A stretch of 64,000 nt of DNA from Kineococcus sp. NBC_00420. Lineage in GTDB: Bacteria > Actinomycetota > Actinomycetes > Actinomycetales > Kineococcaceae. Under the pieces are notes generated by a model. The model was given only the letters and a program-made list of their open reading frames with translations. It was not told where the DNA came from and ran no database searches. The translations under genes and the position numbers were made by a program. Below, in pieces: positions 1-9,499 of the stretch (position 1 is its first letter; each line of letters opens with the position of its first letter). The stretch covers positions 2,232,001 to 2,296,000 of the forward strand of contig NZ_CP107930.1 in NCBI RefSeq assembly GCF_036021035.1, read 5' to 3'.

Positions 1-119
1 CTTCATGGCTCGATCCTGTCTGCGGGTGCGCCGGCTGTCGAGCACGAGGTCTCAGCTCCGTCTCAGGTCGTCCGTCGTCGATCCCCCCGACCTCTCCACG
101 AGGTGGGTGACCCGTCGGT

Positions 120-296
120 TCAGCAGCAGCGCGCCCCGGGCCGCGCGGCCTTCGCGTCCGCCCGTCGGCGTTCGAACACCCCGCGGCTCACCGGCGGGTG
201 ACCGTGGGCCGCGCAGGACCGGAGGTAGGCCTCCCAGCGGTCGGTCCCGTCGACCTGGCGACGCCACCACCCCAGCGCCCCGAGCAGCGCCCTCAC
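120..296 (-). CDS. YbdD/YjiX-family small protein, partner of CstA
   Basis: This 58-residue reading frame starts with GTG overlapping the cstA stop (GTGA), so it is the second gene of a cstA operon. The protein has the YbdD/YjiX (DUF466) pattern: an N-terminal LGWWRRQVDGTDRWEAYL-like segment, a central H-P-P-V-S-R-F-E-R stretch and a C-terminal Cys-Cys just before the stop. In enterobacteria this family lies directly behind CstA or BtsT transporters and is taken to be a small accessory of the carrier; its molecular role is not known. The adjacent 119 bases to the window edge show nothing I can support. Overlap, length and motif together make this a confident call. Confidence 0.85.
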   Translation of the reverse strand: MRALLGALGWWRRQVDGTDRWEAYLRSCAAHGHPPVSRGVFERRRADAKAARPGARCC

Positions 297-2461
297 CGTT
301 CCAGCTCCGCCCGCGCGAGCGTCAGTTCGCGCTGCTCCTGCGCGGTCACGACGAGCCCGGCCGGTTCGACGAGCTTCGAGGGCACCGCGGGTTCCTCCGT
401 CGTCGGCAGTCCGCCGGCGCGCAGGGCCCGCACCACGACGACGGCCGCGTTGAGCGCGATGACGACGACCAGGACGGCGAACAACGACTGCAGGACCCCG
501 TTGACGGTGGAGTTCGTCACGACCTGCTGCATCTGCGCCGCGTCCTTCGCCGGGGCCAGGACGTCCCCGGCGGCGAGGGCGTCGGAGTACTTCGCGCGCT
601 GGGCGAAGAACCCGATCGTCGGGTCGTCGGAGAACACCTTCTGCCAGCTCGCCGTCATCGTCGTGACGAGGTCCCAGACCAGCGGGACCGCCGTCACCCA
701 GGCGTAGCGGGCCCGGCCGTGCTTGACCAGCAGCGTCGTCACCAGCGTCAGCGCGATCGCCGCCAGCAACTGGTTCGCGATCCCGAACAACGGGAACAAC
801 TGGTTGATGCCGCCCAGCGGGTCGGTCACGCCGGTGTAGAGGAAGTAGCCCCAGGCCGCGACGACGACGGCGCTGGCGATGAGGTTCCCCGGCCGCCAGG
901 ACAGGTCACCCATCTTCTTCCAGACGTTGCCGAGGGTCTCCTGCAGCATGAACCGCCCGACCCGGGTCCCGGCGTCGACGGCGGTCAGGATGAACAACGC
1001 CTCGAACATGATGGCGAAGTGGTACCAGAACGCCTGCAACCCACCGCCGAAGGCCTGGTGGAACACCTGGGAGATCCCGAGCGCCAGCGCCGGGGCGCCA
1101 CCCGTGCGGGAGACGACGCTGTCCTCGCCCACGGCCCGCGCGGCGGCGTCGAGCGCGTCCGGGGTCGCCGTGAACCCCAGTCCGCTGACGAACTGCGCCG
1201 CCGTCCCCACGGTGCCGCCGGTGACCCCGGCCGGGGAGTTCACGGCGTAGTAGAGACCCTGGTCGATGACGGAGGCGGCGATGAGGGCGCTGATCGCGAC
1301 GAAGCTCTCCACGAGCATCCCGCCGTAGCCGATGAAACGCACCTGTCGTTCCTTGGCGACCATCTTCGGCGTGGTCCCCGACGCGATGAGGGCGTGGAAA
1401 CCCGACAACGCCCCGCAGGCGATGGTGATGAACACGAACGGGAACAGCGAGCCGGCGAACACGGGGCCGTCGCCCTCGCGGGCGAACGACGTCACGGCGT
1501 CGTTGGCCAGCACCGGCCGCGCCACCAGCAGGCTCACCGCGAGCAGCAGGATGACGCCGATCTTCATGAACGTCGAGAGGTAGTCGCGGGGGGTCAGCAA
1601 CAGCCAGACCGGCAGCACCGAGGCGATGAACCCGTACGCCACGAGGGCGATGACGAGGGTCTCCGGGGTGAGGGTGAGGGTGTCGGCCAGACCCCAGGTC
1701 TCGACGTAGCCGCCGCCGACGATGGCCGCGAGCAGCAGCACGACGCCGATCGCGGTGGCCTCCAGCACCTTCCCGGGCCGCAGGAACCGCAGGTAGACCC
1801 CCATGAACAACGCGATGGGGATGGTCAGCGCGATGGAGAACACCCCCCACGGCGAGGCGGCGAGGGCGTTCACCACGATCAGCGCGAGGACCGCCAGGAT
1901 GATGATCATGATGGCGAACACGGCGATCAGCGCCGCGATCCCGCCGACCAGCCCGATCTCCTCCCGCACCATCTGCCCGAGGCTCTTCCCCCCGCGGCGC
2001 ATGGAGAAGAAGAGCACCGTGAGGTCCTGCACCGCCCCGGCGAACAGCACCCCGACGACGATCCAGATCGTCCCCGGCAGGTACCCCATCTGCGCCGCGA
2101 GGACGGGCCCGACGAGCGGTCCCGCACCGGCGATCGCGGCGAAGTGGTGCCCGAAGAGGACCCGCCGGTCGGTCACCTCGAAGTCGACGCCGTTCTCGTA
2201 CTTCTCGGCCGGGGTGGCGCGGCGGTCGTCGGCCCCCAGCACGCGGTAGGTGATGAACCGCGAGTAGAACCGGTAGCCGATGGCGTAGGAGGAGAGCGCC
2301 GCGAACAGGATCCACAACGCGTTGACGGACTCGCCGCGGGCCAGGGCCAGGACCGTCCACGCCACGGCACCGACGAGGGCCACGGCGCTCCACACCGCGA
2401 TCGAGCGTGGTGTCGGACGGCGTCGGACGAGTTCCACCGAATCGGTCTGCAACCGGCTCAC
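293..2461 (-). CDS. cstA: CstA/BtsT-family pyruvate or peptide transporter
   Basis: The 722-residue product is an integral membrane protein with about 16 to 18 hydrophobic segments and the CstA core: a YRFYSRFI segment near the N-terminus, an NGVDF motif, then HHFAAIAGAGPLVGP. CstA-family proteins are carbon-starvation-induced uptake systems; E. coli members carry pyruvate or peptides. I chose the GTG at 2461 because it is preceded by GAGGAGG at good spacing; an in-frame start at 2542 would add 27 residues unlike the family. The stop overlaps the GTG of the YbdD-family gene, so the two are translationally coupled. Family assignment is certain, the substrate is not. Confidence 0.93.
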   Translation of the reverse strand: MSRLQTDSVELVRRRPTPRSIAVWSAVALVGAVAWTVLALARGESVNALWILFAALSSYAIGYRFYSRFITYRVLGADDRRATPAEKYENGVDFEVTDRRVLFGHHFAAIAGAGPLVGPVLAAQMGYLPGTIWIVVGVLFAGAVQDLTVLFFSMRRGGKSLGQMVREEIGLVGGIAALIAVFAIMIIILAVLALIVVNALAASPWGVFSIALTIPIALFMGVYLRFLRPGKVLEATAIGVVLLLAAIVGGGYVETWGLADTLTLTPETLVIALVAYGFIASVLPVWLLLTPRDYLSTFMKIGVILLLAVSLLVARPVLANDAVTSFAREGDGPVFAGSLFPFVFITIACGALSGFHALIASGTTPKMVAKERQVRFIGYGGMLVESFVAISALIAASVIDQGLYYAVNSPAGVTGGTVGTAAQFVSGLGFTATPDALDAAARAVGEDSVVSRTGGAPALALGISQVFHQAFGGGLQAFWYHFAIMFEALFILTAVDAGTRVGRFMLQETLGNVWKKMGDLSWRPGNLIASAVVVAAWGYFLYTGVTDPLGGINQLFPLFGIANQLLAAIALTLVTTLLVKHGRARYAWVTAVPLVWDLVTTMTASWQKVFSDDPTIGFFAQRAKYSDALAAGDVLAPAKDAAQMQQVVTNSTVNGVLQSLFAVLVVVIALNAAVVVVRALRAGGLPTTEEPAVPSKLVEPAGLVVTAQEQRELTLARAELER

Positions 2462-2551
2462 GGCCGCCTCCTCGCGGGTCGCTGCGGGTGCGACGGTGCA
2501 CCCCGCGAACCACGGTAGCGCGGTCACCCACAGCCGCAGCACAGCCGCGGG

Positions 2552-3346
2552 TCAGTCCTGGACGAGGGCTCCGTAGAGCGGTCCGCGCCGGTCGGTGAGG
2601 TAGGGGTTCTCCCGCCGCTGACGGGCGACCCGGTCGGCGTCGACCCGGGCGACCAGCAGCGCCTCGCCGTGTTCGACGGAGGCGAGCACGACACCGTCGG
2701 GACCGACGACGCTGCTGCGCCCGACGTAGTCGAAGGCGCCCTCGTGACCGTCGTGGTCGACGTAGGCGACGTAGACCTGGTTCTCCCAGGCCCGGACGCG
2801 GACGAGCTGCTCCGCGACCCACTCGAAGGGGTGCATCTGAGCGGTCGGCACCACGACGAGGTGCGCGCCCGCGAGCGCCGCGGCCCGCACGGCCTCGGGG
2901 AACTCGACGTCGTAGCAGATGAGCATCGCGATCGTCAGGCCGCGGAACCGCACCGTGGAGACGAGCTGGTCGCCGGCGCTGAAGGCCGCGCGGTCGACGT
3001 CGCCGAAGAGGTGGACCTTGCGGTGGCGGCCGAGCACCTCACCGTCGGGGCCGACGAAGACGGCGACGTTGTAGCAGTGCCCACCCTCGACCTCGGGCAT
3101 CCCGACGACCAGGGCGAGGCCGTGGCGGCGGGCGGTGTCGCGGACCCGGTCCAGCAGGCCGGGGGCCAGGGCCCGCACCCGCTCCGGGGTGTCGGGGCCG
3201 AGGTCGTAGCCGGTGAGGAACATCTCGGGCGTGACGAGCAGCTCGGCCCCGCGGGCCACGGCGTCACCCGCGGCGACCTCGAGGGCGGCGAGGTTGGCCT
3301 CGGGATCGCCGGTCGTCCCGGCGGTCTGCAGGCAGGCGATCTCCAC
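2552..3346 (-). CDS. carbon-nitrogen hydrolase (nitrilase superfamily amidase)
   Basis: This 264-residue cytosolic enzyme has the complete nitrilase-superfamily triad: Glu41 in TPEMFLTGY, Lys110 in HRKVHLFG and Cys144 in LICYDVEFPE. Members hydrolyse amides or nitriles through a Cys thioester. The layout and length resemble aliphatic amidases such as 5-aminopentanamidase or omega-amidase-like enzymes, but the substrate cannot be read from the sequence. The GTG start at 3346 lies 7 bases after TAGGGT on this strand, a likely -10 box for a leaderless message, and no Shine-Dalgarno is present. It diverges from the acyl reductase fusion gene, sharing an 86-base intergenic region. Confidence 0.85.
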   Translation of the reverse strand: MEIACLQTAGTTGDPEANLAALEVAAGDAVARGAELLVTPEMFLTGYDLGPDTPERVRALAPGLLDRVRDTARRHGLALVVGMPEVEGGHCYNVAVFVGPDGEVLGRHRKVHLFGDVDRAAFSAGDQLVSTVRFRGLTIAMLICYDVEFPEAVRAAALAGAHLVVVPTAQMHPFEWVAEQLVRVRAWENQVYVAYVDHDGHEGAFDYVGRSSVVGPDGVVLASVEHGEALLVARVDADRVARQRRENPYLTDRRGPLYGALVQD

Positions 3347-3432
3347 GGGCGCGACCCTACGGCCCGGTGGTGTGCGCGGCGGGGGAAGCGCGAGGGAACG
3401 GGGCAGTGGTGGGGACGTGACAGGATTCGCCG

Positions 3433-5727
3433 GTGCGATTGGCTGAGCAGCTCGACGGCAAGCGTTTCCTCCTGACCGGGGTGACGGGCTTCATCGGTGA
3501 GGCGCTGCTGCAGCGTCTGCTCGTCGACCTGCCCGGGACGACGGCGGTCGCCCTGGTGCGTCCGAAGCCGGGTCAGTCCGGCGAGGACCGGCTGCGCGGG
3601 GTGCTGCGCAAGGAGATCTTCCGCGCCGCGGGTGAGGTCGACGACCTGCTGAAGACGCGGGTGCAGGCCCTCGAGGGCGACCTCGCCGACGTGCCGGAGC
3701 TGCCGTCCGACATCGACGTCGTCGTGCACTGCGCGGGTGACGTCTCGTTCGACCCGCTGATCCAGGACGCGTTCACGACGAACGTGGTGGGCACCCGCGC
3801 GCTGGTCGAGCGGACGCTGGAGGCCAACGAACGGGGTCACGGCGCCGTCCACTACGTGCACGTCTCGACGGCCTTCGTCGGCGGCCGACGTCGGGGCGCC
3901 GTCCCGGAACGCGCCGTGGAGCACCGGGTCGACTGGCGCACCGAGACCGAGGCGGGGCTGCGCCTGGCGGCCCGCATCGAGGAGGACTCCCGCCTGGAGG
4001 TGCAGCTGCGGACGTTCCTGCGTGCCGCCGAACGCGACCACGGTCGCGCGGGTCCGCTGAGCGTGGCCGCCGGGGCCGAGGAACGCCGGGTGCGCTGGGT
4101 CGCGGACCAGCAGCGCGCCGCGGGCAAGGAACGGGCCCGCACGCTGGGTTGGACGGACTGCTACACCTTCACCAAGTCGATGGGTGAGCGGCTGGTCGAG
4201 GAGATCGCCGCCCCCGTCATCCCGACGACGATCCTGCGCCCGAGCGTCGTGGAGTCCGCCGTCCAGCACCCGCACCCGGGCTGGATCGAGGGCTTCAAGA
4301 TGGCCGAGCCGCTGATCCTGGCCTACGGCCGCGGTGAGCTGACGGAGTTCCCGGCGGCACCGGACGCGGTCCTCGACGTGGTGCCCATCGACCACGTCGT
4401 GAACGCCATCCTGGTCGCGTCGGCGACCCCGCCGCCGTTGTCGCAGCCGGCGTACTACCACGTGTCCTCGGGCAACCGGAACCCGTTGACGTTCCGCCAG
4501 ATCTACGAGTTCATCCGCGAGTACTTCACGGAGCACCCCTTCGACTCCTCCCCCGCGGTCATGCCCACGTGGGACTTCCCGGGGGGTCGGGCCGTGGAGC
4601 GCAAGGTCCGGGCCGGGGAGCTGCTCACCGGCGCGGGGAACCGGCTGCTGGCGTTCGCGCCGCGCTCGGAACGGGTCCGCGAGGCCTCCCGCAAGCTCGA
4701 CACCCTCAGCCGGCAGCTCGACAGCGGTCGTCGCTACATGGACCTGTACAAGGCCTACACCGAGGCCGAGCTCCGGTTCGTCGACGACAAGACGCTGGCG
4801 CTGCACGAGTCGCTGGACCCCGCGGACGCGGAGCTCTTCGGCTTCGACACCTCGACGGTGGACTGGCGCCACTACTGGCTCGACAGCCACTGCCCCAGCG
4901 TCACGACGCAGATGCGCAAGTACGAGGAGATCCGCCGTCGGCGCACGCTGACCGAGTCCACCGGCCCGCGGGCGCTGAAGCCCGTCGCGGAGGGTTCGGC
5001 GCCCGTCCTCGCGGTCTTCGACCTCGCCGGGACGCTGATCCCGGGGACCGTCGTCGACTCGTACCTGACGCTGCGCCTCTCGGCGCTGGACGCCCCGGCG
5101 CGGGTCGCGGAGTTCGGCCGGATCATGCGCCACCTGCCGGGGTGGATCGCCGCCGAACGGCGCGACCGCGGCAGCTTCCTGCGTTCCCTCTTCCGCGGGT
5201 ACGCGGGCGTCGACCTGGACCTGCTGGAGGCCTACGTCGACGACGTGCACGCGCCGCGCTTCCTGGAGCAGGTCTCCTCGGACGCGTTGCGGCGCATCCA
5301 GGGTCACCGCGACGCCGGGCACCGGACCATCCTCATGACCGGCGACGTGCGCCAGGTGACGCGGCCGTTGTCGGCCCTCTTCGACGAGGTCGTCTGCACC
5401 GACCTGGACGAGGAGCTCGACCTCGGCGGGCGCCGTCGGGCCAGCGGCTTCCTGAAGTCCCCACCCCTGGTCGGGGAGGCGCGGGCCGCCTGGCTGCGCC
5501 GCTACGCCGAGGTCGAGGGGGCGGACCTGTCCGCCAGCTACGCCTACGCCGACTCCCACGTCGACGTGCCGCTGCTGAAGTCGGTGGGCAACCCGACGGC
5601 CGTCTCGCCCGACGTCCCGCTGTTCCGGGTGGCCCGCGCCTCGCGCTGGCCGGTGGCGGACTGGGCGGCGAGTTCGCCCGCGCGGCGGCTGCGGGTGCCG
5701 CAGCAGGTGCTCGCGGGCACCGACTGA
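3433..5727 (+). CDS. fatty acyl-CoA reductase domain fused to HAD-IB hydrolase domain
   Basis: The 764-residue protein has two domains. Residues 1 to about 480 form a male-sterility/fatty-acyl reductase type SDR: dinucleotide motif TGVTGFIG at 15-22 and an active-site Y244-x3-K248 in YTFTKSMGE. Residues about 520 to 750 form a HAD-IB domain: FDLAGTL with nucleophile Asp530, then TILMTGD and ADSHVDVPLL. The usual second Asp of motif I (DxD) is Ala532, so phosphatase chemistry may be altered or lost. Reductase domains of this type reduce acyl thioesters to alcohols or aldehydes. The next gene is a PlsC acyltransferase, fitting lipid or wax-type metabolism. The GTG start lies 6 bases after CAGGAT, a leaderless layout. 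Confidence 0.85.
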   Translation: MRLAEQLDGKRFLLTGVTGFIGEALLQRLLVDLPGTTAVALVRPKPGQSGEDRLRGVLRKEIFRAAGEVDDLLKTRVQALEGDLADVPELPSDIDVVVHCAGDVSFDPLIQDAFTTNVVGTRALVERTLEANERGHGAVHYVHVSTAFVGGRRRGAVPERAVEHRVDWRTETEAGLRLAARIEEDSRLEVQLRTFLRAAERDHGRAGPLSVAAGAEERRVRWVADQQRAAGKERARTLGWTDCYTFTKSMGERLVEEIAAPVIPTTILRPSVVESAVQHPHPGWIEGFKMAEPLILAYGRGELTEFPAAPDAVLDVVPIDHVVNAILVASATPPPLSQPAYYHVSSGNRNPLTFRQIYEFIREYFTEHPFDSSPAVMPTWDFPGGRAVERKVRAGELLTGAGNRLLAFAPRSERVREASRKLDTLSRQLDSGRRYMDLYKAYTEAELRFVDDKTLALHESLDPADAELFGFDTSTVDWRHYWLDSHCPSVTTQMRKYEEIRRRRTLTESTGPRALKPVAEGSAPVLAVFDLAGTLIPGTVVDSYLTLRLSALDAPARVAEFGRIMRHLPGWIAAERRDRGSFLRSLFRGYAGVDLDLLEAYVDDVHAPRFLEQVSSDALRRIQGHRDAGHRTILMTGDVRQVTRPLSALFDEVVCTDLDEELDLGGRRRASGFLKSPPLVGEARAAWLRRYAEVEGADLSASYAYADSHVDVPLLKSVGNPTAVSPDVPLFRVARASRWPVADWAASSPARRLRVPQQVLAGTD

Positions 5728-5775
5728 GCCGTGCCGGAAGGCTCCCCGGGGGGTCGACGTGGCAGGATGCGAACC

Positions 5776-5844
5776 GTGCACTCCACACCGTCGAGCAGTC
5801 GATGCGGACCGCCGGTGTCGAGGACCGAAGGATGGCGAGGCTGA
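5776..5844 (+). CDS. 22-codon leaderless upstream reading frame coupled to plsC-like gene
   Basis: A GTG at 5776 sits 7 bases after CAGGAT, matching the leaderless promoter layout seen at many genes here. The frame runs 22 codons and stops with TGA at 5842-5844, whose last base is the first base of an in-frame ATG of the downstream acyltransferase (TGATG). The predicted peptide is Ser, Pro and Arg rich with one Cys and resembles nothing I recognise. Its likely role is to bring ribosomes to the acyltransferase start rather than to make a functional peptide. This is inferred from position only; if translation starts elsewhere it is just leader sequence. Confidence 0.4.
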   Translation: MHSTPSSSRCGPPVSRTEGWRG

Positions 5845-6590
5845 TGGGGATCCCCCGACCGACGCGGATCGTGCGTGCGCTGCCGTTGCTGCGCAAGCAC
5901 TCCGGGTCTGCTCCCGAGGACAAGGCCGGTCGGGCGGTCCACCGCAACGACTGGGTGCGCTCGGGCCCGGCCACGGCGGTGCGCTCCGGGCTGCAGCGGG
6001 TCCTGATGACCCCCGTCCTCCGCTCGCAGGTGACGGTCCACGTGCACAACGCCGAGGTGCTGGACCGCCTCGGCGGCGCGGCCGTGCTGGTCGCCAACCA
6101 CTCCTCGCACCTGGACGCCCCGGTGCTGCTGGAGGCCCTCGGACCGCGCCGTCGCCGCCGGATCGCGATCGCCGCGGCCGCGGACTACTTCTTCGACGTG
6201 TGGTGGCGCGCGGCCCCGTCGGGCCTGGTCATCGGCACCTTCCCGCTGGAACGCCGCGGGACGGCGGGGGCGAGCGCGTCCTCGCAGCTGCTCGCCGACG
6301 GCTGGAGCCTGGTGATGTTCCCCGAGGGTGGGCGCAGCTACACCGGTGAGATGCGCCCGTTCAAGAAGGGCGCGGCGTACCTGGCCCTGGAGGCCGGGGT
6401 GCCGGTCGTGCCGATCGCCCTGCGCGGGACCTACGACGCGATGCCGCCGAAGCGGAACTGGCCGGTGAAGGGGCGTCCGCCGATCCACGTGACCTTCGGT
6501 GAGCCGCTGCACGGACGCGAGGGTGAACGGGCCGGGGACTTCACCCCCCGGATCGAGGAAGCCGTCGCGAAACTGCTCGCGAACAGCTGA
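5844..6590 (+). CDS. PlsC-type 1-acyl-glycerol-3-phosphate acyltransferase
   Basis: The 248-residue product carries the glycerolipid acyltransferase blocks: NHSSHLD with His86 and Asp91 (HX4D catalytic pair), a central PLERRG segment, and FPEGG around Glu161, followed by VPVVPIAL. Such enzymes transfer acyl groups to lysophosphatidic acid or related lipids at the membrane. The start is uncertain: ATG 5844 overlaps the stop of a short leaderless frame, while ATG 5832, in frame and 12 bases upstream, has a GAGGA at 7 bases. Pairing with the acyl reductase fusion suggests that both act on the same acyl pool. Confidence 0.85.
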   Translation: MGIPRPTRIVRALPLLRKHSGSAPEDKAGRAVHRNDWVRSGPATAVRSGLQRVLMTPVLRSQVTVHVHNAEVLDRLGGAAVLVANHSSHLDAPVLLEALGPRRRRRIAIAAAADYFFDVWWRAAPSGLVIGTFPLERRGTAGASASSQLLADGWSLVMFPEGGRSYTGEMRPFKKGAAYLALEAGVPVVPIALRGTYDAMPPKRNWPVKGRPPIHVTFGEPLHGREGERAGDFTPRIEEAVAKLLANS

Positions 6591-6656
6591 TCCGAGCGCT
6601 CCAGGGCGTGATCTGCGCCACACGCGGACGTCACTCACCAGCCTGATCAGGGGTTT

Positions 6657-6670
6657 CGTGCACGTTCACG
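6657..6670. promoter_or_regulatory. possible CRP/GlxR-like half-palindrome upstream of rpf-like gene
   Basis: CGTG-N6-CACG forms a short inverted repeat about 46 bases upstream of a TACGGT hexamer (6716-6721) that could be the -10 of the riboswitch transcript. The spacing matches cAMP-receptor-type sites, and rpf genes in mycobacteria and corynebacteria are under CRP/GlxR control, but the outer bases do not fit the TGTGA/TCACA consensus well. Treat as a weak candidate. Confidence 0.2.
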
Positions 6671-6760
6671 TGACGGTGCGGACACGGCACGGTGTACGCC
6701 GGGCCTCGCGCTTGTTACGGTCGGCCCGTCCCTGAGCCCGTTCGGGGACACGTCGCGGAG

Positions 6761-7611
<851 letters not shown>

Positions 7612-7617
7612 CCCCTC

Positions 7618-7660
7618 CCGTCCGCGATCGTGCAGGGATCCCCGGCACGATCGCGGACGG
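7618..7660. terminator. bidirectional hairpin terminator
   Basis: A perfect 16-base-pair stem (7618-7633 with 7645-7660) with an 11-base loop lies between the convergent rpf-like gene and the TrmH-family gene. No U tract follows, which is usual in high-GC actinobacteria. Its position fits termination of both transcripts. Confidence 0.75.
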
Positions 7661-7674
7661 TGGTCCGACCAGCG

Positions 7675-8307
7675 TCAGGGACGCTGGTCGAAGACGTGCC
7701 GGCGCACCCAGGCGTGCATCGCGACGGCCGCCGCCGCCCCCACGTTGATCGAGCGGGTCGAGCCGAACTGCGCGATGGCCAGCACGTCGACGCAGTGCGC
7801 GACCGCCTCGTCGCTCAGTCCCGGACCTTCCTGCCCGAAGAGCATCACGCACTCGCGCGGGAGGTCGTAGGTCTCCAGCGGTACCGATCCCTCGACGTTG
7901 TCGATGCCGACGATCGGGAGCCCCCGTTCGGCGGCCCAGGCGACGAGGGCCTCCACGTCGGCGTGGTGGTGCACCGACAGGTACCGGTCGGTGACCATCG
8001 CGCCGCGCCGGTTCCACCGCCGGTGGCCCACGACGTGCGCACCGGCCGCGTTCACGGCGTTCGCGGTCCGCACGACGGAACCGATGTTCGCGTCGTGCTG
8101 CCAGTTCTCGACCGCCACGTGCAGCGGGTTCCGGCGGGTGTCGAGGTCGGCGACGATCGCGGCGTTGGACCAGTACCGGTACTCGTCACCCACGTTGCGC
8201 CGGTCACCCTCGAGCAGCAGCTCGGGGTCGAAGCGCGGGTCGTCGGGCCAGGTCCCCTCCCAGGGCCCCACGCCGACGACCCGCTGCTCCTGGACCTCGT
8301 CACTCAC
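7675..8307 (-). CDS. TrmH/SpoU-family RNA 2'-O-methyltransferase
   Basis: The 210-residue protein is a SPOUT methyltransferase with its three motifs in order: NIGSVVRTANAV, LFGQEGPGLS and IAQFGSTRSINVGAAAAVA, the last forming the trefoil-knot S-adenosylmethionine site. Members methylate ribose 2'-OH groups of tRNA or rRNA. The target position cannot be deduced. The GTG start at 8307 lies 6 bases after GATGAT on this strand, consistent with a leaderless message. It ends into the hairpin shared with the rpf-like gene. Confidence 0.85.
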   Translation of the reverse strand: MSDEVQEQRVVGVGPWEGTWPDDPRFDPELLLEGDRRNVGDEYRYWSNAAIVADLDTRRNPLHVAVENWQHDANIGSVVRTANAVNAAGAHVVGHRRWNRRGAMVTDRYLSVHHHADVEALVAWAAERGLPIVGIDNVEGSVPLETYDLPRECVMLFGQEGPGLSDEAVAHCVDVLAIAQFGSTRSINVGAAAAVAMHAWVRRHVFDQRP

Positions 8308-8326
8308 CGGACCATCATCGCAAGGC

Positions 8327-9499
8327 TCAGACGGCCTTCTTCCACGCGGACCGGAAACCCAGCGAGCGGCCGGTCTGCAGCAGGCTGTTCTCGTAGAGAC
8401 GGCGCGCGACGGTGACGAAGAGCACGGCGGTGGCCGCGATGATCAGCAGCGAGAGCAACGGTTCCCACAGGGCGACGTCCCCCTGGACCACTCGCTTGGG
8501 CATGACCATCGGCGAGGACAACGGGATGTAGCTCAACGCGGTCTGCAGCGGGCCGGGTTCGTTGGCGAGGAAGCTGGCGAAGAACGGCAGCATGACGAAC
8601 ATCTGCACCGGGGTCGCCGTCGACTGCAGGTCCTCGAGCCGGCTCGCCATCGCGCCCGCCGCGGCCCACAGGCAGGAGAGCATCGCGAAGCCGAGGACGA
8701 AGAAGACGAGGAACCACGCGGCGGCGCTGGGGATGCCCGGGATGCTGTCCAGCAGTTCCGGCTGGGCGATGCGCAGGGCCGCCACCCCGGCGACGACGAG
8801 CAGCAGGATCTGGCCGAAGGCCAGGATCCCGTTGCCGAGGATCTTGCCGATGAGCAACTGCCGCACCGGGACGGTCGTCACGAGCAGTTCGATGACGCGG
8901 GTCTGCTTCTCCTGCACCACGCTCTGCGCGATCGAGTAGCCGAAGAGGACGACGATCTGGAAGAACAGCAGAGCGAACGCGAGGCCGAGAAGGTAGACGA
9001 GCAACGGGTCCACCGCGTCGGGGTCGAGCAGTCGCGTCGACGGCGGCGGCAACGACAGGACGCGCTGGACCTCGGTCTGGTCCACCCCCAAGGCCTGGAA
9101 ACCCAGCACGGTCTGGGCGGAACCGATCCGGGTGCGGAGGACGCCGGCCAGGGTGTCCGAGACGTTGCGGTCACCCAGGATGACGGCGCTGGTGTCCCCG
9201 ACCACCACGGCGGCGTCGACGTCCCCGGCCCGGACGGCGGCCTCGGCGGCCGCGTCGTCGGCGACCTCCTTCAGCTCGATCCGGGTGTCCGGGTCCTCGC
9301 CGGGTCGGGCGACCACCAACGGCTGCGCCTGCGCGGTGACCGCGACGTCGTAGTCGTCGCCACCTCCGGAGATCACCCCGGGCAGGACGGAGGCCGCGGC
9401 GACGAGGACGAAGAGCAGGACGGTCGAGAAGATGAAACCCTTGTCCCGCAACTTCTCCGTCATCTCGCGCTGGGCGATGATCCACCACTGGGCCTTCAC
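8327..9499 (-). CDS. ABC-2 type exporter permease (NatB-like)
   Basis: This 390-residue membrane protein has one N-terminal transmembrane segment (about 20-45), a large extracytoplasmic region (about 45-175), then five to six hydrophobic segments up to about 375. This is the NatB/YhaP ABC-2 permease arrangement. Its start overlaps the stop of the ATPase gene (ATGA), so it is co-translated with it. NatAB-type exporters move sodium, drugs or peptides; the substrate here is unknown. Confidence 0.85.
   Translation of the reverse strand: MKAQWWIIAQREMTEKLRDKGFIFSTVLLFVLVAAASVLPGVISGGGDDYDVAVTAQAQPLVVARPGEDPDTRIELKEVADDAAAEAAVRAGDVDAAVVVGDTSAVILGDRNVSDTLAGVLRTRIGSAQTVLGFQALGVDQTEVQRVLSLPPPSTRLLDPDAVDPLLVYLLGLAFALLFFQIVVLFGYSIAQSVVQEKQTRVIELLVTTVPVRQLLIGKILGNGILAFGQILLLVVAGVAALRIAQPELLDSIPGIPSAAAWFLVFFVLGFAMLSCLWAAAGAMASRLEDLQSTATPVQMFVMLPFFASFLANEPGPLQTALSYIPLSSPMVMPKRVVQGDVALWEPLLSLLIIAATAVLFVTVARRLYENSLLQTGRSLGFRSAWKKAV

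Noticed and set aside
5-2518. 837-codon open frame on the plus strand opposite cstA
   Set aside because: It is Arg, Asp, Gly and Gln rich with no family features and lies wholly antisense to the well-conserved cstA; high GC opens such frames.
2935-5781. 948-codon minus-strand frame opposite the acyl reductase fusion
   Set aside because: Composition is typical of an antisense shadow and the plus-strand gene has clear catalytic motifs throughout.
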